From Pseudomonas sp. RSB 5.4 (GTDB taxonomy: Bacteria; Pseudomonadota; Gammaproteobacteria; Pseudomonadales; Pseudomonadaceae), in contig NZ_CP146986.1 in the NCBI RefSeq assembly GCF_037126175.1, forward strand, positions 5,766,501-5,830,500: 64,000 bases of DNA, in the 5' to 3' direction. Below are positions 27,233-35,316 of this stretch, piece after piece (within the stretch, counting starts at the first letter, position 1; each line of letters begins with the position of its first letter). Both the position numbers and the translations under genes were made by a program. Below the pieces are notes generated by a model. The model saw only the letters and a program-made list of their open reading frames with translations. It did not search any database and was not told the DNA's origin.

Positions 27233-28339
27233 ATGAGTCTGCTGCTCGAACCCTTTACCCTCCGCCAACTGATCCTGCCCAACCGCATCGCCGTGTCGCC
27301 GATGTGCCAGTACTCCAGCGTCGACGGTCTGGCCAACGACTGGCATCTGGTGCACCTGGGCAGCCGCGCGGTGGGCGGCGCCGGCCTGATATTCACTGAA
27401 GCCACGGCGGTTACCGCCGACGGGCGGATCACCGCCGAAGACCTCGGTTTGTGGAACGACGAACAGATCGAACCGCTGCAACGCATCACCCGCTTCATCA
27501 CCGCTCAGGGCGCTGTTGCCGGCATTCAACTGGCCCACGCCGGGCGCAAGGCCAGCACCCATCGGCCATGGATCGGCAAACACGGTAGCGTCAAACCGGA
27601 GGATGGCGGCTGGACCCCGGTCGGGCCATCGCCGATTGCTTTCGATCCGCAACACACACAACCGAAACAGCTTGATGAAGGGCAGATCGCAGAGGTCATT
27701 CAGGCCTTCGTTGCCGCCGCCAAACGCGCGTTGACCGCGGGTTTCAGCGTGGTCGAGGTACATGCCGCCCACGGTTATCTGCTGCATCAGTTTCTGTCAC
27801 CGCTGAGCAATCAACGCCGCGATCAATACGGTGGTTCGTTCGAAAACCGCATTCGTCTGGTGCTGCAAGTCACCGAGGCCGTTCGCGAGGTGTGGCCGCA
27901 AGAGCTGCCGCTGTTCGTCCGGGTGTCGGCCACCGACTGGGTTGAAGACGGCTGGAACCCGGATGAAACCGTGGAACTGGCGCGTCGCCTCAAGGCACTG
28001 GGAGCGGATCTGATCGACGTCTCCTCCGGTGGTACCGCCGCCAACGCCGAGATTCCTGTGGGGCCGGGTTATCAGACGCGCTTCGCCGAACGGGTGCGCA
28101 AGGAGTCAGGCATCGCCACCGGCACCGTGGGCATGATTACCGAGCCGGCGCAGGCCGAGCATATCCTGCGCACTTGCCAAGCCGACATCATCTTCCTCGC
28201 CCGCGAGTTGCTGCGCGATCCTTACTGGCCGCTGCACGCCGACGATGATCTCGGCGGGCGCCAGGCGGTGTGGCCGGCGCAGTATCAACGCGCGACCCAT
28301 CGTGATCAGCCGATCCACGAGTCTGACCTGCGCCATTGA
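27233..28339 (+). CDS. old yellow enzyme family NAD(P)H:flavin oxidoreductase (YqjM/XenA-like)
   Basis: 368 aa TIM-barrel FMN enzyme that reduces activated C=C bonds of enals, enones or nitro compounds. The sequence PNRIAVSPMCQYSSVDG has the redox-tuning Cys (Cys25) typical of the YqjM/XenA class. The substrate-binding His pair is in EVHAAHGYLLHQFLSPLSNQ, and the FMN phosphate site lies toward the C-terminus (GTVGMITEP). The natural substrate is unknown. It is transcribed alone and followed by a terminator. Confidence 0.9.
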   Translation: MSLLLEPFTLRQLILPNRIAVSPMCQYSSVDGLANDWHLVHLGSRAVGGAGLIFTEATAVTADGRITAEDLGLWNDEQIEPLQRITRFITAQGAVAGIQLAHAGRKASTHRPWIGKHGSVKPEDGGWTPVGPSPIAFDPQHTQPKQLDEGQIAEVIQAFVAAAKRALTAGFSVVEVHAAHGYLLHQFLSPLSNQRRDQYGGSFENRIRLVLQVTEAVREVWPQELPLFVRVSATDWVEDGWNPDETVELARRLKALGADLIDVSSGGTAANAEIPVGPGYQTRFAERVRKESGIATGTVGMITEPAQAEHILRTCQADIIFLARELLRDPYWPLHADDDLGGRQAVWPAQYQRATHRDQPIHESDLRH

Positions 28340-28362
28340 TTTCAAACCGGTGTAACGTCTAT

Positions 28363-28392
28363 AAAACCCGCCATTGAACCGGCGGGTTTTTT
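28363..28392 (+). terminator. intrinsic terminator after the old yellow enzyme
   Basis: A 10-bp perfect stem AAAACCCGCC/GGCGGGTTTT with an 8-nt loop, followed by further T residues. Confidence 0.92.
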
Positions 28393-28422
28393 CTTGCCTG
28401 CCATTTGCCAAGGAAGTCGAGC

Positions 28423-28956
28423 ATGTTGATCGAACGAGAACTGACCGAACACGACTTGCTGCTGCTGGCGCAGATCGACCGCAGTGAGCTGGTGGAAGAG
28501 TGCTATCGCCTGGAGAACGGCGTGCTGGTGCTTTACCCGGCACGTTTCGACATGCGCGGATGGCCGGAAGGGGAGGCCGAAGAAAATGCGCGGGCGCTGG
28601 CGAAGTGCTTGCGGCGAGGTGGCTGGTTATACGGGGTTTTCGACGGGCAGGCGCTGGTCGCGGCGGTGGTTGTGGATAACCGGGTTATTCACAATCAGGG
28701 ACTGAGCATGCGCCAGTTGAAGTTTCTGCACATCAGCCGCGACTACCGGGGGCAGGGGCTGGGAGCGAAGTTGTTTGCGCTGGCCTGCGAGCAGGGCCGG
28801 CGATTCGGTGCCGAGGCGTTGTATGTGTCAGCCACTGAATCGCGCAGCACCGTGGAGTTCTATCAACGTCAGGGCTGCCGGTCGGTTGATCAACCGGATC
28901 CTGAGCTGTTTGATCAAGAACCCAAAGACATTCATCTGTATTGCCCACTGACCTGA
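28423..28956 (+). CDS. GNAT family N-acetyltransferase
   Basis: 177 aa. The acetyl-CoA binding motif is ISRDYRGQGLGAKLF (about residues 103-117), followed by YVSATESRSTVEFYQRQGC, the usual motif B. The acceptor is unknown. The ATG at 28423 lies after AAGGAAG; a TTG at 28405 is open but overlaps that site. Confidence 0.88.
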   Translation: MLIERELTEHDLLLLAQIDRSELVEECYRLENGVLVLYPARFDMRGWPEGEAEENARALAKCLRRGGWLYGVFDGQALVAAVVVDNRVIHNQGLSMRQLKFLHISRDYRGQGLGAKLFALACEQGRRFGAEALYVSATESRSTVEFYQRQGCRSVDQPDPELFDQEPKDIHLYCPLT

Positions 28957-28996
28957 CGCAGTTTCTTCAATATCTGATGTTGAATGTTCTGCCGCT

Positions 28997-29090
28997 TTCG
29001 CGAGCAAGCCCGCTCCCACCCTGGTTCCGTGTCAGTCACAAATTGTGTGATCGACCGCGAGCCAGAGTGGGAGCGGGCTTGCTCGCGAAG
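28997..29090. repeat. REP doublet, inverted
   Basis: TTCGCGAGCAAGCCCGCTCC-CACC (28997-29020) and the inverse arm (29066-29090) lie in the convergent gap between the GNAT gene and opgD. Confidence 0.85.
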
Positions 29091-29115
29091 AGGCCCGCGC
29101 AGGCGCCTCAAATCG

Positions 29116-30744
29116 TCAAGGATACTTGCGCTTGTCCGGTGCCGGCGGGAAGTACTGGTACAGCCAGGTCTCGCTCAACGTGCGGTCATTGGTGCGGATG
29201 AACAGGCGCAGTTCCACCGGATCGACGCTGTCGCTGGTCGGGTACCAGTCGAACAGGATCCGGTAACCCTTGATGTCATCGAGCACCAGCACGCTGTAGT
29301 CCTGCACCTTGCCGTTAGAGCAGGTGACCACCGGTTCGATCCCGGTGCCCTGCGGCAGGCGATCGAGGCCGCCGCCGGTGAAGTCCACGGCAAAGCGTCG
29401 CGCCCAGACCGGCGGGTAATGCTCGCCCGGTGCCCAGCCTTCGACGAAGCCACCCATGCCGGAACGGGTCGCATGCACTCGCGCCAGCGGCGTGCCGACC
29501 GGTGGCAGGGCGCTCCAGTAGAGCTTGTAGCCATAGTTCAGCGAATCGCCGGCGGCCACTGGCTTTTTCGGCGTCCAGAACGCGACGATGTTATCGAGCG
29601 TTTCGCCGGTGGTAGGAATTTCCAGCAGATCGATGGAGCCTTCGCCCCACGCGGTTGTAGGCTCGACCCACAGGCTCGGGCGCTTGCTGTACCAGTCGAC
29701 GGTGTCCTGATAGTTGGCGAACTCGTGGTCGGTCTGCACCAGACCGAAGCCCTTCGGATCGGTGTCGGCGAACGCGTTGAACTGCAGGGTCGCCGGGTTG
29801 TTCAGCGGACGGCAGATCCACTCGCCGTTACCGCGCCACATCGCCAGGCGATCGGAGTCGTGAATCTGCGGGTGGATGGTGTCGCACATGCGGCGTTCGT
29901 GGGTGCCGCAGCTGAACATGCTGGTCATCGGTGCGATGCCCAGTTGTTCGATGGCGGTACGCGCGTTGATGTGGGCGTCGATTTCCATCACCACGCGCTC
30001 GGCCTGGCAATCGATATCGAAGCGGTACGCACCGGTGGCGCTCGGCGAGTCGAGCAGGGCGTAGACCACGAAGCGAGTGGCGTTCTGATCCGGGGTCTCG
30101 AACCAGAATTTGGTGAAATCCGGGAATTCTTCGCGCTTTTTCGCGTAAGTGTCGACGGCCAGGCCGCGAGCGGAGAGGCCATATTGGCCAGTCGCATCCA
30201 CCGCGCGGAAATAGCTGGCGCCGAGGAACGACACCACGTCATGGCGATCCAGCTCCGGCGCCTTGAACAGCTTGAAACCGGCAAAGCCCAGGTCACCTTT
30301 GAGCTGCTGGGTATCGACCGAGGTGTTCTCGTAGTTGAACAGCGTCGGGCGGAAATGCACTTCGCGGGCGGTCCGGGTCTTCGGATCGACACTGTACATG
30401 CGCACCGGCTGACGGAAACCCATGCCGACGTGGAAAAACTGCACATCGAGCTGACCCTTGTTTTCCTTCCACAGCGAATGATCGCCGTCGTAGCGGATCG
30501 CGTTGAAGTTCTGCGGGGTCATGGTCGCCAGCGTTGGCGGCAGCACCTGTTTGCTGTCCTGATAGGCCGAACCGGCCAGTTGCTTGGCCTGGCGCTTGAG
30601 CGCTTCGAAATCGAAGGCCTGTGCCTCACCATCAGCGGCGCCACCATTGGCCGCCCAGGCCCGGGCGGCCAGCAGGCCGGAAGCCGAGAGACCGGTGTAA
30701 GCCGCAATGGCCATCGACGCTTTGAGCAAATTCCTGCGGTGCAT
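29116..30744 (-). CDS. opgD: glucan biosynthesis protein D, Tat-exported
   Basis: 542 aa MdoG/OpgG-family periplasmic protein that shapes osmoregulated periplasmic glucans. The N-terminus [10 protein letters not shown] followed by a hydrophobic run ending [10 protein letters not shown] is a twin-arginine signal, as for OpgD of other bacteria. The OpgG beta-sandwich spans about residues 45-535. The frame is open for 30 codons upstream, but the ATG at 30744 puts the RR motif at residues 3-4. It is transcribed alone; the upstream gap (30745-31137) holds an AT-rich promoter region. Confidence 0.93.
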   Translation of the reverse strand: MHRRNLLKASMAIAAYTGLSASGLLAARAWAANGGAADGEAQAFDFEALKRQAKQLAGSAYQDSKQVLPPTLATMTPQNFNAIRYDGDHSLWKENKGQLDVQFFHVGMGFRQPVRMYSVDPKTRTAREVHFRPTLFNYENTSVDTQQLKGDLGFAGFKLFKAPELDRHDVVSFLGASYFRAVDATGQYGLSARGLAVDTYAKKREEFPDFTKFWFETPDQNATRFVVYALLDSPSATGAYRFDIDCQAERVVMEIDAHINARTAIEQLGIAPMTSMFSCGTHERRMCDTIHPQIHDSDRLAMWRGNGEWICRPLNNPATLQFNAFADTDPKGFGLVQTDHEFANYQDTVDWYSKRPSLWVEPTTAWGEGSIDLLEIPTTGETLDNIVAFWTPKKPVAAGDSLNYGYKLYWSALPPVGTPLARVHATRSGMGGFVEGWAPGEHYPPVWARRFAVDFTGGGLDRLPQGTGIEPVVTCSNGKVQDYSVLVLDDIKGYRILFDWYPTSDSVDPVELRLFIRTNDRTLSETWLYQYFPPAPDKRKYP

Positions 30745-30901
30745 AAATACAACCTGTCGTGAGCAATCCCGCGCCTTTCCTGGCACGTGCTGGATCAGAA
30801 ATAACGGTTCGGACAAGCCTTCGGCCAAACGCAACGGACTATTAACAGATGCCGGCTAGCTTAAACGGTTCGCTCGCCGAGCAAAATTCGTTGATACACA
30901 G

Positions 30902-30914
30902 TGACAGAGTGTCA
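30902..30914. promoter_or_regulatory. short palindrome upstream of opgD
   Basis: TGACA-GAG-TGTCA is a 5-bp inverted repeat in the gene-free stretch 30745-31137, about 160 bp before the opgD start. A second palindrome, GACATGTC, is at 30924-30931. The stretch is AT-rich and no gene was seen; operator function is only a guess. Confidence 0.25.
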
Positions 30915-31137
30915 ATGAAACAAGACATGTCGGTTAAATATCTGACAAGCCTTTCTGATTTACATGGCATTTCTGCTTTTTTCGACTAATTACTCTAAAA
31001 ACCGCTTTTCAGCGCCGATTAAATTTCTATTCTATGAACATGGCCGGCACGACCGGCGGGGCACAGGCGCTGCTATAAGGGGCAGGGCGATGTGGTGATC
31101 AAGCAATTCTTCGAAGTATCAGAGAAGGACATCGTCC

Positions 31138-31323
31138 ATGGCAAAAATACAAGGCATCGCCGAAATGCTCGGCATCTTCCCCTGCCTGAGCAGCGGACGC
31201 AGAAGGCGTCGTTTGAGTTCTGAAGAGCTGAAGCTGGTGGAGCGTTATCGCGAGTTGTCAGAGAGTGACCGGATTGCGATGCGGTATCTGGTGGATGCGA
31301 TGAGGAGTGTTTCGCGGTTTTAG
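31138..31323 (+). CDS. small basic hypothetical protein
   Basis: 61 aa, with GRRRRRLSSEEL in the middle followed by an amphipathic C-terminal half (LKLVERYRELSESDRIAMRY). AAGGA lies 7 nt before the ATG, and the composition fits a real Pseudomonas gene. No domain is recognised. The Arg run could bind nucleic acid, and the C-terminal helix with ESDRIAMRYLVDAM resembles short XRE-regulator tails, but the function is unknown. Confidence 0.6.
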   Translation: MAKIQGIAEMLGIFPCLSSGRRRRRLSSEELKLVERYRELSESDRIAMRYLVDAMRSVSRF

Positions 31324-31337
31324 TGTTTGGATAGCCA

Positions 31338-31371
31338 CTTGTGGTTAGGGAGCAAGCTCCTTAGCCACAAG
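31338..31371. repeat. single long palindrome (GGGAGCAAGCTCC class)
   Basis: CTTGTGGTTAGGGAGC with GCTCCTTAGCCACAAG forms one near-perfect 34-bp palindrome. It lies at the left edge of the accessory stretch. Confidence 0.75.
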
Positions 31372-31390
31372 TTTGTTGTTCGGGTGAGCA

Positions 31391-31510
31391 TCAGCGACAA
31401 GTAGCCAACACCGGATACGGCTTCTGGCCGTGCGTCAACTCCAGCACTTCAAGCCTCTGACCCCGGACTTCTGAATCTGCAGTAGCGGGATAAACGCCAT
31501 CGTTCAGGCG
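31391..31510 (-). pseudogene. 3' fragment of a decayed gene
   Basis: Read on the minus strand, this gives about 40 codons ending LEVLELTHGQKPYPVLATCR and a TGA stop. It has protein-like composition but an in-frame TAG just upstream (31513-31511) and no start. Upstream, another frame continues as LYLHLDLAPLAPERW, which suggests a frameshifted older gene. The family is not recognised. Confidence 0.35.
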
Positions 31511-31680
31511 CTAGCGGCGCCAAGTCCAGGTGCAAGTACAGCGTAGGAAACAGTACTTTTTCGCGAAGGCTGTATCTGTAGGAAATGCCTGTTTTTGCGC
31601 TGTCTGCAGCCGGCCTGCATCTGCGGCGCGTTTTTTCAATTATTTATGGAGATCCATGCAACGAACTGCAGGTTTTCTCC

Positions 31681-32934
31681 ATGCTGATCGAATTTTCGGT
31701 TTCCAATTATCGCTCGTTCCGTGACAGGCAAACCCTGTCCATGGCAGCAAGCCCGCGCTTGAGCAAAACCCGAAACACTTTCAACGTCACCACGACCACT
31801 GAAAAACTTCCGGACCTGCTCAAGGTCGCTGCCATTTATGGCCCGAACGCTTCAGGCAAGTCCTCACTAGTTCGTGCGATGGGGATAGTGAGCAGGTTGC
31901 TGGCGACGCCAGCAGGCATCCAGGATGACGTGTTACCCGTTGCATCCTTTCGCTTTGACGCAGCGCTCAAAGAGTCTCCCAGCATTTTTGAATACGATTT
32001 CGTGCAATGTGGGCTGCGCTATCGATTTGTGCTCGCGTTGACGGCACAGCGAATTGTTCATGAACAATTGCTCTGCTATCCAAAAGGAAAAGAGACTTTG
32101 CTGTACAACCGTCAAGTTGATACTCAGGGCGAGCATTACACCTTTGGCAAAACTCTTGAAGGCGGTAAAGACGTACATTGTGCCTGGGGGCGTTTGACCA
32201 GTCCCAAGATGCTGTTCATCGCGCAAGCCGTTATCCATAGCAGCGAAGAGCTGACCCAGTTGCGCGCACCGTTTTGCTGGTTTCAAAGAGGCCTGCTGGT
32301 GGTCGAACAGAGCAACATGCGCAGCCTGTCTTCAGCATCGATTCGCTTTCTTCAGATGGCTGAAAGTCATACCAGCGATCTACGCGAATTTCTCTGTGCT
32401 CTGGATATTCCTGTATCAGCCATCCAGCTCAGTTCGGAGCATTCTGTGGCGCCTCCAACCAACAGAAAAATGACATTGAAGGAGTTCGTTGCGGCTGCGC
32501 AAGGAGACAGATTGCCCCTTACGCACTCCAGTATCTCAGGCGAAGCCGAATTCGATTTTGCCGAAGAGTCATGCGGTACCAGGAGCCTGATCGGCTTCTG
32601 GTTGCCTTGGTTCATGATGAATCAGGCTGGTGGCAGCGGCGTTCTCTGTGTCGATGAGTTGAACAGCAGTCTGCATCCTGAAATTGTCGTGGACTTGATT
32701 GGCAAACATTTGGACAGCGGGCTGAATACCCAGTTGATTTTCACCACTCACGACACGCACCTGATGAATGAAAAGATTCTGCGGCGTGATCAGTTCTGGA
32801 TTACGGAACGTGATGCTTACGGTGCGACGAGTCTGTTTTCCGTTCACGACTTTGAAGGCCGAGAAAGCGAGGACGTTGAGAAACGTTATTTCGAGGGACG
32901 CTATCGCGGGCTGCCGCTGATCAGGCAGGGCTGA
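31681..32934 (+). CDS. AAA family ATPase (RloA/AbiLi-like), partner of RloB protein
   Basis: 417 aa. The start MLIEFSVSNYRSFRDRQTL is typical of ABC-like AAA_15/AAA_21 ATPases. Walker A is IYGPNASGKSSLV (about residues 53-65), Walker B is GVLCVDELNSSLHPEIV (about 318-334), and the switch His is in FTTHDTHLM. There is no SMC-like coiled coil. An ATG at 31585 is in frame, but the family N-terminus begins at 31681. The RloB-domain gene starts two bases after its stop, and codon use is less GC-biased than in the flanks. ATPase + RloB pairs occur in restriction-linked (RloA/B) and AbiL-type abortive infection loci, so an antiphage role is inferred. Confidence 0.85.
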   Translation: MLIEFSVSNYRSFRDRQTLSMAASPRLSKTRNTFNVTTTTEKLPDLLKVAAIYGPNASGKSSLVRAMGIVSRLLATPAGIQDDVLPVASFRFDAALKESPSIFEYDFVQCGLRYRFVLALTAQRIVHEQLLCYPKGKETLLYNRQVDTQGEHYTFGKTLEGGKDVHCAWGRLTSPKMLFIAQAVIHSSEELTQLRAPFCWFQRGLLVVEQSNMRSLSSASIRFLQMAESHTSDLREFLCALDIPVSAIQLSSEHSVAPPTNRKMTLKEFVAAAQGDRLPLTHSSISGEAEFDFAEESCGTRSLIGFWLPWFMMNQAGGSGVLCVDELNSSLHPEIVVDLIGKHLDSGLNTQLIFTTHDTHLMNEKILRRDQFWITERDAYGATSLFSVHDFEGRESEDVEKRYFEGRYRGLPLIRQG

Positions 32935-32936
32935 CA

Positions 32937-33563
32937 ATGGTGAGTTTGAACAAATCGTTTGATCGAAAAGCGTCACGCTTCAAACCGCAACCCAAAGTGC
33001 TTGTGCTCTGTGAGGACAGCAAGTCGGGAAAGCGTTATCTGGAGGAAGCCGCATTTCACTTTCGGGCCAGGGCTCAGGTTGAGATCGTCCACTGCGGTGT
33101 GACACACCCGAGCGGTATCGTTGAGCGGGCAGTGATGCGGCAGAAACGCTTCGACAAGGTATTTTGTGTATTGGATCGCGATACGCATCTGTGCTTCGAG
33201 CGTGCGTTGAGGACGGCCAAATTGCATCCAAAAATCAACGTCATCGCATCGTATCCGTGCTTCGAGTTCTGGCTCCTTTTGCACTTTGGCTTCAGTCGGA
33301 AGCCATATCGGGCCGCCGGGAAAAACTCCCCAGGTGATCTGGTGAACAAGTGCTTGAGGACTAAGCCGGATATGGCGGGTTATGAGAAGGGCAGAGACAT
33401 CAGTTATTTCACCCGGTTGCTGGGTGAGCCGTTCCAGCGGGCGAGAACGCTTGCGCCGAAAGTGCTTGAGGATGTCGCCGTCAGTGGCGAGCCCAATCCC
33501 AGTACGGAAATCCATTTGCTGATGGATGAGTTCGAGACATTATCCAAGCCTCAACTCATCTAG
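32937..33563 (+). CDS. RloB domain protein, TOPRIM-like putative nuclease
   Basis: 208 aa. The RloB pattern is clear: VLVLCEDSKSGKRYLEEA at residues 21-38 (the usual CEGxxTExxY, here with Asp for Gly), the acidic pair VFCVLDRDTH at about 77-86, and the signature YPCFEFWLLLHFGF. The Glu motif plus DxD resembles a TOPRIM catalytic centre, as in OLD and AriB-type nucleases; activity is inferred. It is separated from the ATPase gene by only two bases, so the two subunits are almost certainly made together. Acquired-DNA composition continues through this gene. No methylase, toxin-antitoxin or integrase gene is adjacent. Confidence 0.85.
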   Translation: MVSLNKSFDRKASRFKPQPKVLVLCEDSKSGKRYLEEAAFHFRARAQVEIVHCGVTHPSGIVERAVMRQKRFDKVFCVLDRDTHLCFERALRTAKLHPKINVIASYPCFEFWLLLHFGFSRKPYRAAGKNSPGDLVNKCLRTKPDMAGYEKGRDISYFTRLLGEPFQRARTLAPKVLEDVAVSGEPNPSTEIHLLMDEFETLSKPQLI

Positions 33564-33571
33564 CACCCTGC

Positions 33572-33597
33572 ACCGGCCCGCATCTTTGCGGGCCGGT
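33572..33597. terminator. hairpin between convergent genes (right edge of the accessory stretch)
   Basis: A 10-bp perfect stem ACCGGCCCGC/GCGGGCCGGT with an ATCTTT loop lies between the rloB-like gene and the converging permease. There is no strong T-run on either strand, so termination would rest on the stem. Confidence 0.55.
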
Positions 33598-33606
33598 TGC
33601 TGATAT

Positions 33607-35091
33607 TTAGCGACTCACCTTCCAAGCATCCCCAGCCGGTGCCTTCCCATGGTCATACGGCTTGCCGATCCACATGTAAACCAACCCCACCCCAATCACG
33701 ATCGCCGTGCTCAACACCATCGCATAGTTCACGTACCACGCCGCATCCGGCGTGCGTGGCCAGGCCATGTTGATGATCGCGCCGACGCCGTACACCAGCG
33801 CGCCGATGTTCACCGGCCAGCCCCACGCGCCGAGGGTGAATTTGCCGCTGGGTTTCCAGCCTTTGCTGCGGGCGTACAGGGCGGCCAGCACGATCATCTG
33901 GAACGCGAGGTAGATGCCGATGGCGGCGAAGCTGACGATGGTGGCCACGGCGTCTTGCAGGAAGAAACCAAGGGCGATGATCAGGGCGGGCAGGACGCCG
34001 GACACGAACAGCGCGGCAACGGGCACCTGAGTGGTAGGAGAAATCTTTTTCAGCAGTCGGCTGCCGATGACCATTTCATCGCGAGCGTAGGAGTACAGCA
34101 GACGACTCGCCGCAGCCTGCAGGCTGATGACGCAGGAGATGAAGGAAATCATCACCACGCCCATCACCACTTTCGAGCCGGCTGGGCCGAAGGCGTTGTT
34201 GAGGATGGTGGTGACCGGGTCCTTGTCGGTGCCGTTGATCACCGCTTGCATGTCCGGCACGGCGAGGATCAGCGCCAGGCAAGCGAACATTGCCGCGATG
34301 CCGCCGATATAGATGGTCATGCGCATGGCCACCGGGATTTTTGCGCTGGGGTTCGGGGTTTCTTCGGCGACGTCGCCGCAGGCCTCGAAGCCGTAGTAGA
34401 GGAACATCCCCGCCAGCGAGGCGGTGAGGAATGCCGGCAGGTACGAGCCGTCGACGCGGATGTCGAAGGTGTTGAACAGCACGCTCAACGGCTGATGGCG
34501 TTCGAAAATCAGCAGGTACACGCCAACGATCACCGCGCCGACCAGTTCGCAGAGGAAACCGAACATCGCGATGCGCGCCAGCACTTTGGTGCCGCTCAGA
34601 TTGACCAGTGTGGCGAACAAGGTCAGCACCAGCGCGATGACGATGTTGGTGTTGTTGCTCGGTTCAAACCCGAGCATTGCCGCCAGATACGGGCCGGCAC
34701 CGACAGCCACCGCAGCGATGGTCACGCACAGGGCGATGGAGTAGATCCAGCCGACCATCCACGCCCATTTCTTGCCGACCAGACGCCGCGCCCACGGATA
34801 AACGCCGCCGGAAATCGGGAACTGCGAAACCACTTCGCCGAAGACCAGGCACACCAGCAACTGCCCGCAACCGACCAGCAGATAGGCCCAGAACATCGGT
34901 GGCCCGCCGGCGGCGAGGCACAGGCCGAACAGGGTATAAACCCCTACGACCGGTGACAGATAGGTGAAGCCCAGGGCGAAGTTTTCCCACAGGCTCATGC
35001 TGCGGTTGAAGTTCGAGGTGTAGCCGAGTTTGCGCAGTTGTTCGGCATCGCTGTCGGCAACGGCGGCCGAGAGTTCGGGTGAGGCACTCAT
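33607..35091 (-). CDS. APC family amino acid/polyamine permease
   Basis: 494 aa with about twelve membrane helices. The N-terminal LGYTSNFNRSMSLWENFALG and GGVYPWARRLVG stretches are typical of APC-superfamily amino-acid permeases (GABA permease/AAT-like). Its place beside two aminobutyraldehyde dehydrogenases and a putrescine-type ABC importer suggests GABA, putrescine or a related amine as substrate; this is inference. A gap with two REP units separates it from the dehydrogenase upstream, so it may have its own promoter. Confidence 0.83.
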   Translation of the reverse strand: MSASPELSAAVADSDAEQLRKLGYTSNFNRSMSLWENFALGFTYLSPVVGVYTLFGLCLAAGGPPMFWAYLLVGCGQLLVCLVFGEVVSQFPISGGVYPWARRLVGKKWAWMVGWIYSIALCVTIAAVAVGAGPYLAAMLGFEPSNNTNIVIALVLTLFATLVNLSGTKVLARIAMFGFLCELVGAVIVGVYLLIFERHQPLSVLFNTFDIRVDGSYLPAFLTASLAGMFLYYGFEACGDVAEETPNPSAKIPVAMRMTIYIGGIAAMFACLALILAVPDMQAVINGTDKDPVTTILNNAFGPAGSKVVMGVVMISFISCVISLQAAASRLLYSYARDEMVIGSRLLKKISPTTQVPVAALFVSGVLPALIIALGFFLQDAVATIVSFAAIGIYLAFQMIVLAALYARSKGWKPSGKFTLGAWGWPVNIGALVYGVGAIINMAWPRTPDAAWYVNYAMVLSTAIVIGVGLVYMWIGKPYDHGKAPAGDAWKVSR

Positions 35092-35231
35092 GTGTTTTGC
35101 TCCGGGAAATCGGCAGATTTCGGATGGCCGAGGCCGTGGCGGGGCTTTGTACGCGCCGCCCGGGTCGGTCGTTATTGTTTTGGTTTTGGTGAAGCCTGGT
35201 GGTGAATCGCCGACATCATCCGTGTGTCGCG

Positions 35232-35312
35232 AAAAAAGATCGCAGCCTGCGGCAGCTCCTACAGGGGTACGGCGTCCATCCTGTAGGAGCTGCCGCAGGC
35301 TGCGATCTTTTT
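35232..35312. repeat. REP doublet, inverted (TAGGAGCTGC class)
   Basis: AAAAAGATCGCAGCCTGCGG-CAGCTCCTACAG (35233-35264) and the inverse CTGTAGGAGCTGCCGCAGGC-TGCGATCTTTTT (35281-35312) form 32-bp perfect arms. They lie between the aldehyde dehydrogenase stop and the permease promoter. Confidence 0.85.
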
Positions 35313-35316
35313 GCTG

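Noticed and set aside
31585..31680. N-terminal extension of the AAA ATPase from ATG 31585
   Set aside because: The 32 extra residues have no family similarity, and the standard MLIEFSVSNYRSF start is at 31681.
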